From: Pseudomonas fluvialis
GTDB taxonomy: Bacteria > Pseudomonadota > Gammaproteobacteria > Pseudomonadales > Pseudomonadaceae
Direction: 5' to 3'
DNA: 64,000 nt
Assembly: GCF_014207935.1 (NCBI RefSeq)
Contig: NZ_JACHLL010000001.1
Coordinates: forward strand, 372,001 to 436,000
In this document: positions 17,848 to 29,100 of the stretch, piece after piece
Layout: each line of letters starts with the position of its first letter
How positions within the stretch are numbered: position 1 is the stretch's first letter
Translations under genes and position numbers: made by a program
The notes under the pieces: model-generated
The model's database searches: none
What the model was told of the DNA's origin: nothing
Seen by the model: the letters and a program-made list of their open reading frames with translations, nothing else

Positions 17848-17865
17848 CGCTCGCGCTGTAACCAC

Positions 17866-17892
17866 AAAACCCCGCCTAGGCGGGGTTTTGTT
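17866..17892 (+). terminator. intrinsic terminator of aceEF
   Basis: An 11-bp stem AAAACCCCGCC / GGCGGGGTTTT with a 2-base TA spacer, continuing into TTTTGTTT, lies 18 bases after the aceF stop. It is a typical rho-independent terminator and marks the end of the aceEF operon. Confidence 0.9.
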
Positions 17893-17949
17893 TGGTTATT
17901 CAGGCCACGGCAAGGCGTCGGGCGTTTTCAGGGAAAGAGGACGAGCCAA

Positions 17950-18480
17950 TCAGCCCTTCTGAATATTGCGGATCAGAAAGGTAAGCCCCTTGGCCAACTC
18001 AGCAGCGCCGTCCAGATCACGCACAATGGTCAGCAGCGGCTGACGGCTGACCGGATTGAACAGCACACAGCGGATACCTCCGACCGGGCACTCGTAGCGC
18101 ACGAAAGGATCGACCCCAAAGACATCGACCTGCTGGTTGCGCACCGAGCGCTCCACACTATCGGGCACCCGACTTTCCTCACGCACCAGCAACTCGCCTG
18201 CCTTGTCGACCTGCAGGCTGTAGAGCAGGTCGCGACGTTCACTCTGCCCCACCTGATAACCGGCACGCAGGGCGTAGCTGGTCAGCAGCGAGTTGCAATG
18301 TTTGAGCAGCGCCTGACGCTCGCTACCGGTCAGGTAGAGCTTCTTCAGCCCCGCCAGATAGGCCGCCTGCTCGCCGCCGTCCGTTACGCTGGAGGGCTCA
18401 CTGGCCCAGACCGGAAGGAATGCGGACACCGCTGTCAGAAGAACAGCGCCAATTGCTTGTCTTGCCAGTCGTAATTGCAT
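17950..18480 (-). CDS. hypothetical exported protein
   Basis: A 176-residue protein that I do not recognise. The ATG at 18480 gives a signal peptide (charged n-region MQLRLARQ, hydrophobic core to about residue 25, candidate cleavage after VWA), and the remaining part is soluble with three scattered Cys (in LKHCNSLL, YECPVGG and IRCVLFN). The longer in-frame start 54 bases upstream would add an unlikely N-terminus. It diverges from the c-di-GMP phosphodiesterase gene only 55 bases away and converges on the aceEF terminator. A periplasmic partner of that signalling protein is possible but only from proximity. Confidence 0.7.
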   Translation of the reverse strand: MQLRLARQAIGAVLLTAVSAFLPVWASEPSSVTDGGEQAAYLAGLKKLYLTGSERQALLKHCNSLLTSYALRAGYQVGQSERRDLLYSLQVDKAGELLVREESRVPDSVERSVRNQQVDVFGVDPFVRYECPVGGIRCVLFNPVSRQPLLTIVRDLDGAAELAKGLTFLIRNIQKG

Positions 18481-18535
18481 CGTGCACCCTTGGCTAATGC
18501 CAGACCAACGTAGTAGGCCGAATCCAAGGAGCATA

Positions 18536-21247
18536 ATGGATACGGCCGGCCAAGTGAAAAGCCCCGCAGAGCGCCCACCACTCGCAGGCCGCGAGGATGT
18601 GACGCAGTTAGCCTCACCGGAACACCTGGGCCTGCTCGCGTTCGAGCGCCTGAATGCCCCCGGCTGGCCTCTGCTCTATCTGGACCCCAGCTGCCATGCT
18701 CGCTGGGGCGTCGCCGCACGCGACCTGTGCGGTCTGATCGGCACTCCCTACGCCAGCCTGATGGATGCCGCGCAGCGCCTGCAGTTGCACCAGGATATCC
18801 AGCAGCAACTCACCGTTCAGGGGCGCTATCAGGTGCGCTACTGGCTGCATACGCCCAGCGGCAGTCGTCAGCTGCTCGAACTGGGTGAGCGCCGCCTGCA
18901 GGGCCAGCAGGAATTGCTGCGCGGTTACCTGCTGGAACAACCGACCGCCCAGGAGCCTGCCCCCGCCCTGCAACAGCTGCAGGCGCAGAACCAGCGGTTG
19001 CGCAGCGCCCTGGAAGCCTACCAGCGCACTCAGGACGATCACCTGCAGCACCTGATTCGCTCACGCGCCCAGCAGAACCTGATCGTGCGCCTGGCCCAGC
19101 ATCGCTACGCCAGCGAAGACCCGCTGCGCGAGGCCGCCGAGCTGATCACCCGCAGTGCCTGCGACCTCTATGGCGTCAGTCGGGCCAGTCTGTGGCGCCT
19201 ACAAGACGAGCGACTGGTTGCCGTCAGCCTGTTCAATTGCGCCAGCAATCGCCACGAGCAGCCACCGACTCTGAACGCCTCCGCCTTCCCGGCCTATTTC
19301 GCCGCCCTGCACAGCGGCCGCGCCATCGACGCGCAGAATGCCTGGGAAGACCCGCGCACCCGCGAACTGGCAGACAGCTACCTCAAGCCACTGGGTATCC
19401 AGGCCATCCTCGACGCCGGGGTGCGCATCGACGGCGAACTGGTCGGCGTACTGTGCCTGGAACACACAAGCGGCATCCGTCACTGGCAGAGCGACGAGAT
19501 CGGCTTTGCCGGCGAACTGGCCGACCTCTATGCACAGATCATCATCAGCCAGCAGCACCGCCAGGCCAGCCAGGCCCTGCACCTGTTCAAGCGCGCGGTG
19601 GAACAGAGCGCCAGCGCCTTCCTGCTGATCGACCGCGACGGCCGGGTGACCTACGCCAACCCCAGTTTCACCGCCATCACCCAGTACAGTGAGGCGGAAG
19701 TGCAAGGCCAGTTGATCGGCGAACTGCCGGCCCTGGAGAACCTCGCCGAACTGCTGTTCAACAGCAGCAACAGCCTGGGCCAGCACAACCGCTGGCATGG
19801 CGAGTTCCGCTGCCGACGCAAGAACCTCGAGCCTTACTGGGCACGCCTGTCGCTGTCCAAGGTGCTCGACAGCCAGGGCCATCTGACCCACTACATCGGC
19901 ATCTACGAAGACATCACAGACAGCCGCCAGGCCCTGCAGCGCATCGAGAAGCTGGCCTTCAGCGACAGCCTGACCGGCATGGGCAACCGCCCCTACTTCA
20001 TCCGCCATCTGGAGCAGCACTTCCGCGAGCACGGCGAGCGTCCGCTGAGCCTGCTGCTGGTGGACATCGACAACTTCAAGCGGATCAACGACAGCCTCGG
20101 CCACCCCACCGGCGACAAACTGCTGGTCAGCCTGGCCAAGCGCCTGCGCAACACCCTCGGCCCGGCACACCTGCTGGCCCGTCTGGCCAGCAACGAATTC
20201 GCTGTGGTACTCGACGGCGCCGACCTGGCCAACGGCCAGCAGATTGCCGCCAGCCTGCTCAGCACCCTGGAAAAGCCGCTGTTCGTCGACAACCACCTGA
20301 TCAACGTCAGCGGTTCCCTCGGCCTGGCCTGCGCGCCCCTGCACAGCAACGACCCGCAAAGCCTGATCAAGCAGGCGGGCCTAGCCCTGCACAAGGCCAA
20401 GGCCAACGGCAAGCACCAGCTCCAGGTCTTCAACGAACAGCTGACCGCCGAAGCCAGCAACAAGCTGTTCCTCGAGAGCAACCTGCGCCGCGCCCTCGCT
20501 CAGGGCGAACTGCAGGTGTTCTACCAGCCCAAGCTGTGCCTAAAGAGCGGCCGCCTGCTCGGCCTGGAAGCCCTGCTGCGCTGGCAGCATCCGCAGAAGG
20601 GCATGATCCGCCCCGACCAGTTCATCCAGGTCGCAGAAGAAACCGGCCTGATCATCCCGATCGGCAAATGGGTGGTGCGCCAGGCCTGCCAGATGAGCCG
20701 CCAGTTGGAACTCTGGGGCATGCCCGACGTGCAGGTCGCCATCAACCTTTCGCCGCGCCAGTTCAGCGATCCGGAGCTGGTCGAATCGATCCGCCAGATT
20801 CTCCAAGAGGAGCGCCTGGGTGGCGAACGCATCGAGCTGGAGCTGACCGAATCGCTGCTGCTGGATGCCACCGATGCCACCCGCCTGCAGCTGGAGGCTT
20901 TAAAAAGCCTGGGCCTGACCCTGGCGATGGACGACTTCGGCACCGGCTACTCGTCGCTCAGCTACCTGAAGAAGTTCCCCATCGACGTGATCAAGATCGA
21001 TCGCAGCTTCATCCGCGACATCCCGGCCAACCAGGACGACATGCAGATCACCGCCGCCGTGGTGGCCATGGCCCACAGCCTGCGCCTCAAGGTGGTGGCC
21101 GAAGGTATCGAGAATGCCGAGCAGCTGACCTTCCTGCGCCGCCAGCACTGCGATATCGGCCAGGGTTACCTGTTCGACCAGCCGATCGACGGCCGCCACC
21201 TGCTCGCCCGTCTGCAGCAGTACACCGGCACACTCGGCAACGATTGA
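18536..21247 (+). CDS. dipA: DipA-like c-di-GMP phosphodiesterase (GAF-PAS-GGDEF-EAL)
   Basis: A 903-residue cytoplasmic protein. An N-terminal region of about 170 residues with a coiled-coil end is followed by a GAF domain (about 185-335), a PAS domain (about 350-460), a GGDEF domain (about 470-635) and an EAL domain (about 645-895). The GGDEF motif is ASNEF at 551-555, so cyclase activity is unlikely. The EAL domain keeps EALLRW (678-683), [23 protein letters not shown] (799-807), KIDRSF and EGIE, so c-di-GMP hydrolysis is expected. Order and position match P. aeruginosa PA5017 (DipA), which promotes biofilm dispersal. AAGGAG five bases before the ATG at 18536 supports this start over 18482. 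msrA follows 59 bases later. Confidence 0.92.
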   Translation: MDTAGQVKSPAERPPLAGREDVTQLASPEHLGLLAFERLNAPGWPLLYLDPSCHARWGVAARDLCGLIGTPYASLMDAAQRLQLHQDIQQQLTVQGRYQVRYWLHTPSGSRQLLELGERRLQGQQELLRGYLLEQPTAQEPAPALQQLQAQNQRLRSALEAYQRTQDDHLQHLIRSRAQQNLIVRLAQHRYASEDPLREAAELITRSACDLYGVSRASLWRLQDERLVAVSLFNCASNRHEQPPTLNASAFPAYFAALHSGRAIDAQNAWEDPRTRELADSYLKPLGIQAILDAGVRIDGELVGVLCLEHTSGIRHWQSDEIGFAGELADLYAQIIISQQHRQASQALHLFKRAVEQSASAFLLIDRDGRVTYANPSFTAITQYSEAEVQGQLIGELPALENLAELLFNSSNSLGQHNRWHGEFRCRRKNLEPYWARLSLSKVLDSQGHLTHYIGIYEDITDSRQALQRIEKLAFSDSLTGMGNRPYFIRHLEQHFREHGERPLSLLLVDIDNFKRINDSLGHPTGDKLLVSLAKRLRNTLGPAHLLARLASNEFAVVLDGADLANGQQIAASLLSTLEKPLFVDNHLINVSGSLGLACAPLHSNDPQSLIKQAGLALHKAKANGKHQLQVFNEQLTAEASNKLFLESNLRRALAQGELQVFYQPKLCLKSGRLLGLEALLRWQHPQKGMIRPDQFIQVAEETGLIIPIGKWVVRQACQMSRQLELWGMPDVQVAINLSPRQFSDPELVESIRQILQEERLGGERIELELTESLLLDATDATRLQLEALKSLGLTLAMDDFGTGYSSLSYLKKFPIDVIKIDRSFIRDIPANQDDMQITAAVVAMAHSLRLKVVAEGIENAEQLTFLRRQHCDIGQGYLFDQPIDGRHLLARLQQYTGTLGND

Positions 21248-21306
21248 GCAGTAGCCGTTTCAGCGCCGCACAGCGACACTCAAGGTTCAGTCCAAGGAGT
21301 CCCACC

Positions 21307-21954
21307 ATGGTCCTGCGCTCACGCATCCTCACCGAGAAACTCGCCCTGCCCACCGCCGAACAGGCCCTGCCCGGACGCAGTACGCCCCTGCCGGTGCCGG
21401 CGCAGCACTACGTGAATGGCAACGCCCTGCAGAGCCCGTTTCCAGCGGGTCTGCAACAAGCCATCTTCGCCCTCGGCTGTTTCTGGGGAGCCGAACGGCG
21501 CTTCTGGCAGCAGCCCGGCGTGTGGAGCACGGCGGTCGGCTATGCCGGCGGCCTGACCCCAAACCCGACCTACGAGGAAGTCTGCTCCGGGCTGACCGGC
21601 CACACCGAAGTGGTACTGGTGGTGTTCGACCCGCAACAGACCAGCTACCAGGCCCTGCTCAAGGTGTTCTGGGAGGCGCACAACCCGACCCAGGGCATGC
21701 GCCAGGGCAACGATGTCGGCACCCAGTACCGCTCCGCCATCTACACCTTCAATGCCGATCAGCAAGCCGCCGCCGAGGCCTGCCGGGAAGCCTTCCAGCA
21801 GGCACTGGATCAGGCCGGCCTGGGCCCGATCACCAGCGAGATCGCCCCCGCCGGACCGTTCTACTACGCCGAGGCCTATCACCAGCAGTACCTGGCCAAG
21901 AACCCCGGCGGTTACTGCGGCCTGGGCGGCACCGGCGTGTGCCTGCCCAGCTGA
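21307..21954 (+). CDS. msrA: peptide methionine sulfoxide reductase MsrA
   Basis: A 215-residue MsrA with the catalytic GCFWGAER motif (nucleophile C58) and a C-terminal [12 protein letters not shown] tail whose C204 and C212 can act as resolving cysteines, handing electrons to thioredoxin. The central [31 protein letters not shown] and AYHQQYL segments are diagnostic. It reduces S-methionine sulfoxide in proteins. AAGGAG lies seven bases before the ATG at 21307; the longer open frame upstream is the shadow of dipA. Length equals P. aeruginosa MsrA (PA5018), and the gene keeps the same neighbour. It converges on the nitronate monooxygenase-like gene three bases away. Confidence 0.97.
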   Translation: MVLRSRILTEKLALPTAEQALPGRSTPLPVPAQHYVNGNALQSPFPAGLQQAIFALGCFWGAERRFWQQPGVWSTAVGYAGGLTPNPTYEEVCSGLTGHTEVVLVVFDPQQTSYQALLKVFWEAHNPTQGMRQGNDVGTQYRSAIYTFNADQQAAAEACREAFQQALDQAGLGPITSEIAPAGPFYYAEAYHQQYLAKNPGGYCGLGGTGVCLPS

Positions 21955-21957
21955 GGC

Positions 21958-23082
21958 TCACAGGCGTCCCAGCAGCGCCTGCGCCTGCCCTTCCAGCGCA
22001 GCCAGCACCGCTCCGGCATTGCGGTGACGCAACAGGCCCGCAGACTGCCCGGACCACAGCGACATCAGCTCGGGGCGCTGGCGCGCCACTGCGGCACGTT
22101 TTAGCTCGGCGGTGAGACTGTTGAGCAGCGGATAACCGGGCAGGCTGTGCTCCACGGTCTGCAGTCGCTCGACAAATTCGTTGTGGATACCGCGCGCCAG
22201 GCGCCCGCTGAATACTCGGGTCAGCACCGTATCGCTAGCCTGCGGCTGGAACAGGCTGGCCCGCTGCACAGCACTGGCGGCCGACTCCTCGCAGGCGAGA
22301 AACGCCGTACCCAGCTGCACCCCCTGGGCGCCTAGCAGCAACGCCGCAGCCATGCCGCGCCCATCGGCAATACCGCCCGCGCCGATCACCGGAATCTGTA
22401 CGGCATCCACCACCTGCGGCAACAGGGCGAACAGACCGATCAGCCCCCGCTCCGGCGGTTCAAGGAACGCCACGCGGTGCCCGCCCGCCTCGGCGCCGCT
22501 GGCCACCAACATGTCCACTCCAGCCGCCTCCAGTGCGCGGGCCTCGGCCACCGTAGTGGCGGCGCCTAGGGTGAGGATGCCCAGCTGGCGGCAACGACGC
22601 AGCACGTCATCCGGCGGGATGCCAAAAACAAAGCTGAAGACAGCCGGACGCGCCTCCAGCAGTGCCTCCATCTGTTCGCGCTCATCCGGCCAGGCCGCTG
22701 GTGGCGCCTCCGGCAAGGCCAGACCCAGTTCGTCATAGAAGGGCGCCAGCAGCTCCAGGGTTCGGGCGAACTGCACGGGCTCGATATGCTTCTGCTGGCG
22801 ATACGCGCAGGGCATCCACAGGTTGAGGGCAAACGGCGCCGAGGTCCGGGCGCGCAACAGCGCCGCCGTATCCAGCAAGGCCTGCGGCGCCAGGTGATGC
22901 ACGCCGAACGAGCCGAGGCCGCCGGCATCGGCTACCGCGCCCACCAGCGCCACCGAGGACAAACCACCGCCCAGCGGCCCCTGTACAACAGGCAGGCGCA
23001 GACCGAGACGCCGGGTCAGCTCGGTATCCCATGAGCCGGTATTCCGCGTTCCCGTATTCCATAACCCCGTATTCCATAACAT
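21958..23082 (-). CDS. nitronate monooxygenase-like FMN oxidoreductase with repeat-encoded N-terminus
   Basis: A 374-residue TIM-barrel flavoprotein of the NMO/2-nitropropane dioxygenase family. Conserved parts are PVVQGPLGGG near residue 31, GADLGSFG-like GGLGSFG, the phosphate-binding VASGAEAGGH, PVIGAGGIADGRG and GAQGVQLGTAFLA. It probably oxidises nitronates or related substrates with FMN and oxygen; the exact substrate is unknown. AGGAG lies eight bases before the ATG at 23082. The first 20 codons are unusual: they come from four decayed copies of a 15-bp unit encoding LWNTG, LWNTG, TRNTG and SWDTE. The gene diverges from a LysR gene 115 bases away, which probably controls it. Confidence 0.87.
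   Translation of the reverse strand: MLWNTGLWNTGTRNTGSWDTELTRRLGLRLPVVQGPLGGGLSSVALVGAVADAGGLGSFGVHHLAPQALLDTAALLRARTSAPFALNLWMPCAYRQQKHIEPVQFARTLELLAPFYDELGLALPEAPPAAWPDEREQMEALLEARPAVFSFVFGIPPDDVLRRCRQLGILTLGAATTVAEARALEAAGVDMLVASGAEAGGHRVAFLEPPERGLIGLFALLPQVVDAVQIPVIGAGGIADGRGMAAALLLGAQGVQLGTAFLACEESAASAVQRASLFQPQASDTVLTRVFSGRLARGIHNEFVERLQTVEHSLPGYPLLNSLTAELKRAAVARQRPELMSLWSGQSAGLLRHRNAGAVLAALEGQAQALLGRL
23023..23079 (-). repeat. 15-bp tandem repeat in the 5' end of the NMO-like gene
   Basis: Directly after the start codon the coding strand carries TTATGGAATACGGGG, then TTATGGAATACGGGA, then ACGCGGAATACCGGC, then a more decayed TCATGGGATACCGAG. The unit length of 15 keeps frame, so copy-number changes would alter only the N-terminal extension. 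Confidence 0.8.
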
Positions 23083-23197
23083 TGGTAATTCTCCTGTGGG
23101 CAAACAGCCGAAGGGCTGACATGGCGCACAGGGTATTTGCGATCATCAACGCAACAAACACACGCAGCATCAATTCACTTGATACACGGAGTCACAA
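23083..23197. promoter_or_regulatory. divergent promoter region of the NMO-like and LysR genes
   Basis: The 115-base gap holds two symmetric elements. ATCAA-N5-TTGAT at 23169-23183 includes a classic T-N11-A LysR box and lies 14 bases before the LysR start, as expected for autoregulation. TTGCG-N8-CGCAA at 23137-23154 is a second, perfect 5-bp inverted repeat. Both fit a LysR protein controlling itself and the divergent gene. Confidence 0.6.
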
Positions 23198-24139
23198 ATG
23201 GCGCGGCAATTCAGCGATCTGCAGTTGGGTAGCCTGGAGCTGTTCTGCCTCGCGGTCGAGCACAACAGTTTCACGGCTGCCGCCCAGGTTGCCGGCCTCA
23301 CCCCGGCGGCGGTCAGCCGCGGCATCGCACGCCTGGAGCAACGCCTGGGCAATCGCCTGTTCATCCGTACGACCCGGCAGATCCGCCTCAGCGAGGCCGG
23401 TCGCAGTTACTATCGGGAGTGTCGCGCAGCCCTGCAGCAGCTGGGCGAAGCCGAACGCCAGCTGGCCGGCCAGCAACTGCAGCCCAGTGGCCTGCTACGC
23501 CTGAGCCTACCCACCAGCTATGGCGAGCGCCGCATACTGCCGCTGTTGCCACGCTTGCAGCAGCGCTACCCGCAGTTGCAACTGGAGCTGCAGCTGAGCA
23601 ACCACAACATCGACTTCACCCGCGATGACTTCGACTTGGCCATCCGCGCCCGAGCGCAGCCCGACTCCAGCCTGATCGCACGCAAGCTGGAGGATGCCGA
23701 ACTGGTCGTGGTGGCCGCCCCCGACTATCTGGCCAGACACGGAACACCGCAGACCCCGGAAGAGCTGGTCGCGCACCAGTGCATCCGTTTTCTCCTGCCG
23801 CGCACAGGACGCAGTGTGCCCTGGAGCTTCCGCCGCGACGGTCAGGAATTCGAGCTGCAGCCGGACGGCCACTTCGCCTGCAGCGACGATCTGCAGGCCG
23901 GAGTCAGTCTGGCTCGGCATGCCGGCGGGCTCTACCAGTGCTATCGCTTCATGGTCGAGGACGAGCTGCGCAGTGGCCAGCTTCGCACCCTCCTGGACGA
24001 CTTCGGCGGCTGCAGCCGGCCGTTCTCCCTGATCTACCCGCAGCAGCGCCAGCCCAGCCTGCGCCTCCGGGTGCTGGTGGATTTTCTCCTGACAGAGCTT
24101 ACCCCCATCGGCAAAGCCCCCCTGCCGCGACTAGACTGA
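23198..24139 (+). CDS. LysR family transcriptional regulator
   Basis: A 313-residue LysR-type regulator. The winged HTH occupies about residues 10-70 (LGSLELFCLAVEHNSFTAAAQ, TPAAVSRGIARLEQRLG, FIRTTRQIRLSEAGRSYY). The substrate-binding domain follows from about residue 95 to 300, with the IDFTRDDFDLAIRA segment typical of this class. The inducer is unknown. It diverges from the NMO-like gene, and the intergenic T-N11-A palindrome is the likely binding site, so it should regulate that gene and itself. The HD-GYP gene starts 48 bases downstream on the same strand, so read-through is possible. This set is not part of the PAO1 order that I recall between msrA and the acyl-CoA dehydrogenase. Confidence 0.93.
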   Translation: MARQFSDLQLGSLELFCLAVEHNSFTAAAQVAGLTPAAVSRGIARLEQRLGNRLFIRTTRQIRLSEAGRSYYRECRAALQQLGEAERQLAGQQLQPSGLLRLSLPTSYGERRILPLLPRLQQRYPQLQLELQLSNHNIDFTRDDFDLAIRARAQPDSSLIARKLEDAELVVVAAPDYLARHGTPQTPEELVAHQCIRFLLPRTGRSVPWSFRRDGQEFELQPDGHFACSDDLQAGVSLARHAGGLYQCYRFMVEDELRSGQLRTLLDDFGGCSRPFSLIYPQQRQPSLRLRVLVDFLLTELTPIGKAPLPRLD

Positions 24140-24187
24140 GGAAATTCGCCGGGCACTGCCCGGCACTGTGCTGGCTATGGGGAAGGC

Positions 24188-25456
24188 ATGTCTGCAGACG
24201 CGCTGTACGTCACACCCGATCAACTCTGTGTAGGTCTCTACATCCATCTCGATCGCGGCTGGATGGAGCACTCCTTCACCTTCAGCAGCTTCAAGATCAA
24301 AGACGAAGCGCAGCTACTCGCCGTCCGCGCGCTCGGCCTGCCACGCCTGCGCTATGACCCCAAACGCAGCGACGTAAAACCCCTGCCCCTGCCAGCCACA
24401 CCAGCCCCCGTGCCGCCCGCACCACCACAGCCCAGTGCCGAGGAGCTGGCCGCACTGCAGGCCAAGCAGGCCCGCATCGAACAGCTGCGCGCGCTGCGCA
24501 AGCAGCTGGCGGAAGTGGACAAGCAGTTCCAGCAAGCCAGCCAGACCGTCAAGAACATCAACCGCAACATCCGCAGCCAGCCCCACGAAACCCTGCGCCA
24601 GGCCGAAGAACTGGTCGATCAGATGGTCACCGCCATGCTCGGCGAAAACACCGTGCTGATGCATGCGCTGAACGGCAAGGCTGGCGAAGACGCCTATTTC
24701 CACTCGCTGAACGTCACCGTGCTGTCGATCATGCTGGCGCGCATCCTCCAGTTCAGCCGCGAGGACACCCTGCAGCTGGGCATCGGAGCGCTGTTTCACG
24801 ATATCGGCAAGCTCGATATCCCGTCGAAGATCCTCCTCAAGACGGAGCCGCTGACCAAGCCGGAGCAAAGCCTGCTGCAACTGCACTGCGCCTACGGCAT
24901 CAAGCTGAGCAAGCCGATGGAGCTGGCCGACGCGGCCCAGCGGGTGATTCTCGAACACCATGAGTTCTGTGACGGCACAGGCTACCCGAATGGCCTCAAG
25001 GGCCCTCAGATCAGCCCACTGACCCGCGTGGTGTGCATCGCCAACCAGTACGACAACCTGTGCAACCCGAGCAACCTGGTCGAGGCGCTGACCCCGCATG
25101 AAGCGCTGTCGCGCATGTTCGCCCAGCAGCGCACGCGCTTCGACGAGGTGGCGCTGAAGGCCTTTATCCGTTGCCTCGGGGTCTACCCACCCGGCTGCAT
25201 TGTGCAGCTGTCCAACGAGATGATCGGCCTGGTGCTGGCGGTCAACCCGAACAAGCCGCTGCGCCCCACCGTGATCGTGCACGATCCCGAGGTGCCTAAA
25301 GAGGAAGCCATCATCCTCGACCTCGAACAGGACCTGGAGCTGAACATCAGCAAGAGTCTGCGCCCCGGCCAGCTGCCTCGGGAAATCTACAATTACCTGA
25401 GCCCGCGCCAGCACGTGACCTACTACTTCGACCCGCAGCAGGGCAGCACACCCTAG
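24188..25456 (+). CDS. HD-GYP domain c-di-GMP phosphodiesterase
   Basis: A 422-residue protein with an N-terminal DUF3391-type domain (residues 1-60), a Pro/Ala-rich and coiled-coil linker (65-130), and an HD-GYP domain (about 150-340). Metal ligands and motifs are intact: H172, HD at 204-205, H233, HH at 257-258 and DGTGYP at 262-267. It should hydrolyse c-di-GMP to GMP or pGpG in the cytoplasm, resembling the PA4108 type. It lacks a receiver domain. Its stop codon is directly followed by the ATG of a hybrid histidine kinase (TAGATG), so the two are almost certainly co-translated, suggesting a functional link between phosphorelay input and c-di-GMP removal. Confidence 0.93.
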   Translation: MSADALYVTPDQLCVGLYIHLDRGWMEHSFTFSSFKIKDEAQLLAVRALGLPRLRYDPKRSDVKPLPLPATPAPVPPAPPQPSAEELAALQAKQARIEQLRALRKQLAEVDKQFQQASQTVKNINRNIRSQPHETLRQAEELVDQMVTAMLGENTVLMHALNGKAGEDAYFHSLNVTVLSIMLARILQFSREDTLQLGIGALFHDIGKLDIPSKILLKTEPLTKPEQSLLQLHCAYGIKLSKPMELADAAQRVILEHHEFCDGTGYPNGLKGPQISPLTRVVCIANQYDNLCNPSNLVEALTPHEALSRMFAQQRTRFDEVALKAFIRCLGVYPPGCIVQLSNEMIGLVLAVNPNKPLRPTVIVHDPEVPKEEAIILDLEQDLELNISKSLRPGQLPREIYNYLSPRQHVTYYFDPQQGSTP

Positions 25457-28147
<2,691 letters not shown>

Positions 28148-28149
28148 TA

Positions 28150-28998
28150 TCAGGCTGGTTTTTTCTCTTCGATGACCCAGTCCAGCTGCCAGCTGCCCTG
28201 ACTCTGCGCCAGTTGCTTGGCCAGCCACGGCAGCCATTCAAGCAGCTCGGCCTCCAGGCCCCACGGCGGGTTGGCGATGGCCAGGCCGGAACCATTGAGC
28301 CCCAGCGGGTTGTCCACCGGGTGCACGTAGAGTTCGGCACGCAGCAGCTTGGGCGCATTGCTCGCCGCCAGCAGCTGGTAGAAGCGCTTGAGCTGGCGCT
28401 GATCCTTGATCGGATACCAGATCACCACGATGGCCTGGCGCATGCGGCCGATGGCCTCATTGAGCGACTGCACGCAGCGTTCCAGATCGTCGGCCTGCTC
28501 GAACGGCGGATCGATCAGCATCAGCACGCGCTTCTCGGCGGTGGGCAGCAGCGCCCGCGCCAGGTGCCAGCCTTCGCCCAGGTGCACGGCCACGCGGCGG
28601 TCGAGGGCCATGTTGTCCTTAAGCAGACGACCATCCTCAGGGTGCTTCTCGTTGACGTGCAGACGATCCTGCGGACGGCTCAGGCAGCGCGCCAGTTCCG
28701 GCGAGCCGGGGTAGTAACGCAGCTCGCCATCGGGATTGAGTTCATCGACCACCCGCAGGTAATCGGCCAGCGCCGGCGGCAGGTCGTCGCGATGCCACAG
28801 GCGCGCGATACCCTCCAGGTATTCGCCGGTACGGCTGGCCTGGTCGCCCTGCAAGTCGTAAAGACCAACCCCGGCGTGACTGTCGAGGTAGGCAAAAGGC
28901 GCCTCCTTCTTGCCCAGCAGGGCGAGAATGCGCGACAGGGTCAGGTGCTTGAGCACATCGGCGTGATTGCCGGCATGGAAGGCGTGGCGGTAGTTCAT
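28150..28998 (-). CDS. rlmJ: 23S rRNA (adenine(2030)-N6)-methyltransferase RlmJ
   Basis: A 282-residue SAM-dependent methyltransferase matching E. coli RlmJ/YhiR in length. It starts MNYRHAFHAGNHADVLKHLTL, the family signature, with AYLDSHAGVGLYDL and the catalytic DPPF motif (LMLIDPPFEQ). It modifies A2030 of 23S rRNA before ribosome assembly is complete. The ATG at 28998 is preceded by AGGAGTA; the frame stays open upstream of it but that stretch is the antisense shadow of the next gene. It diverges from the second NMO-like gene and converges on the hybrid kinase. Confidence 0.95.
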   Translation of the reverse strand: MNYRHAFHAGNHADVLKHLTLSRILALLGKKEAPFAYLDSHAGVGLYDLQGDQASRTGEYLEGIARLWHRDDLPPALADYLRVVDELNPDGELRYYPGSPELARCLSRPQDRLHVNEKHPEDGRLLKDNMALDRRVAVHLGEGWHLARALLPTAEKRVLMLIDPPFEQADDLERCVQSLNEAIGRMRQAIVVIWYPIKDQRQLKRFYQLLAASNAPKLLRAELYVHPVDNPLGLNGSGLAIANPPWGLEAELLEWLPWLAKQLAQSQGSWQLDWVIEEKKPA

Positions 28999-29100
28999 GG
29001 TGGCGGTACTCCTCGAAGCCGGCAGTTTAACCGCCCGCCCCCGGACCGGCGACCACCGGCGTCTGCTAGATTGACGCCCTGCGCCTACTGGAGAGCCGCG

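Noticed and set aside
16087..17865. 592-codon minus-strand open frame opposite aceF
   Set aside because: Shadow of the aceF coding sequence; Gly/Arg-rich stretches come from the antisense of Ala/Pro linkers.
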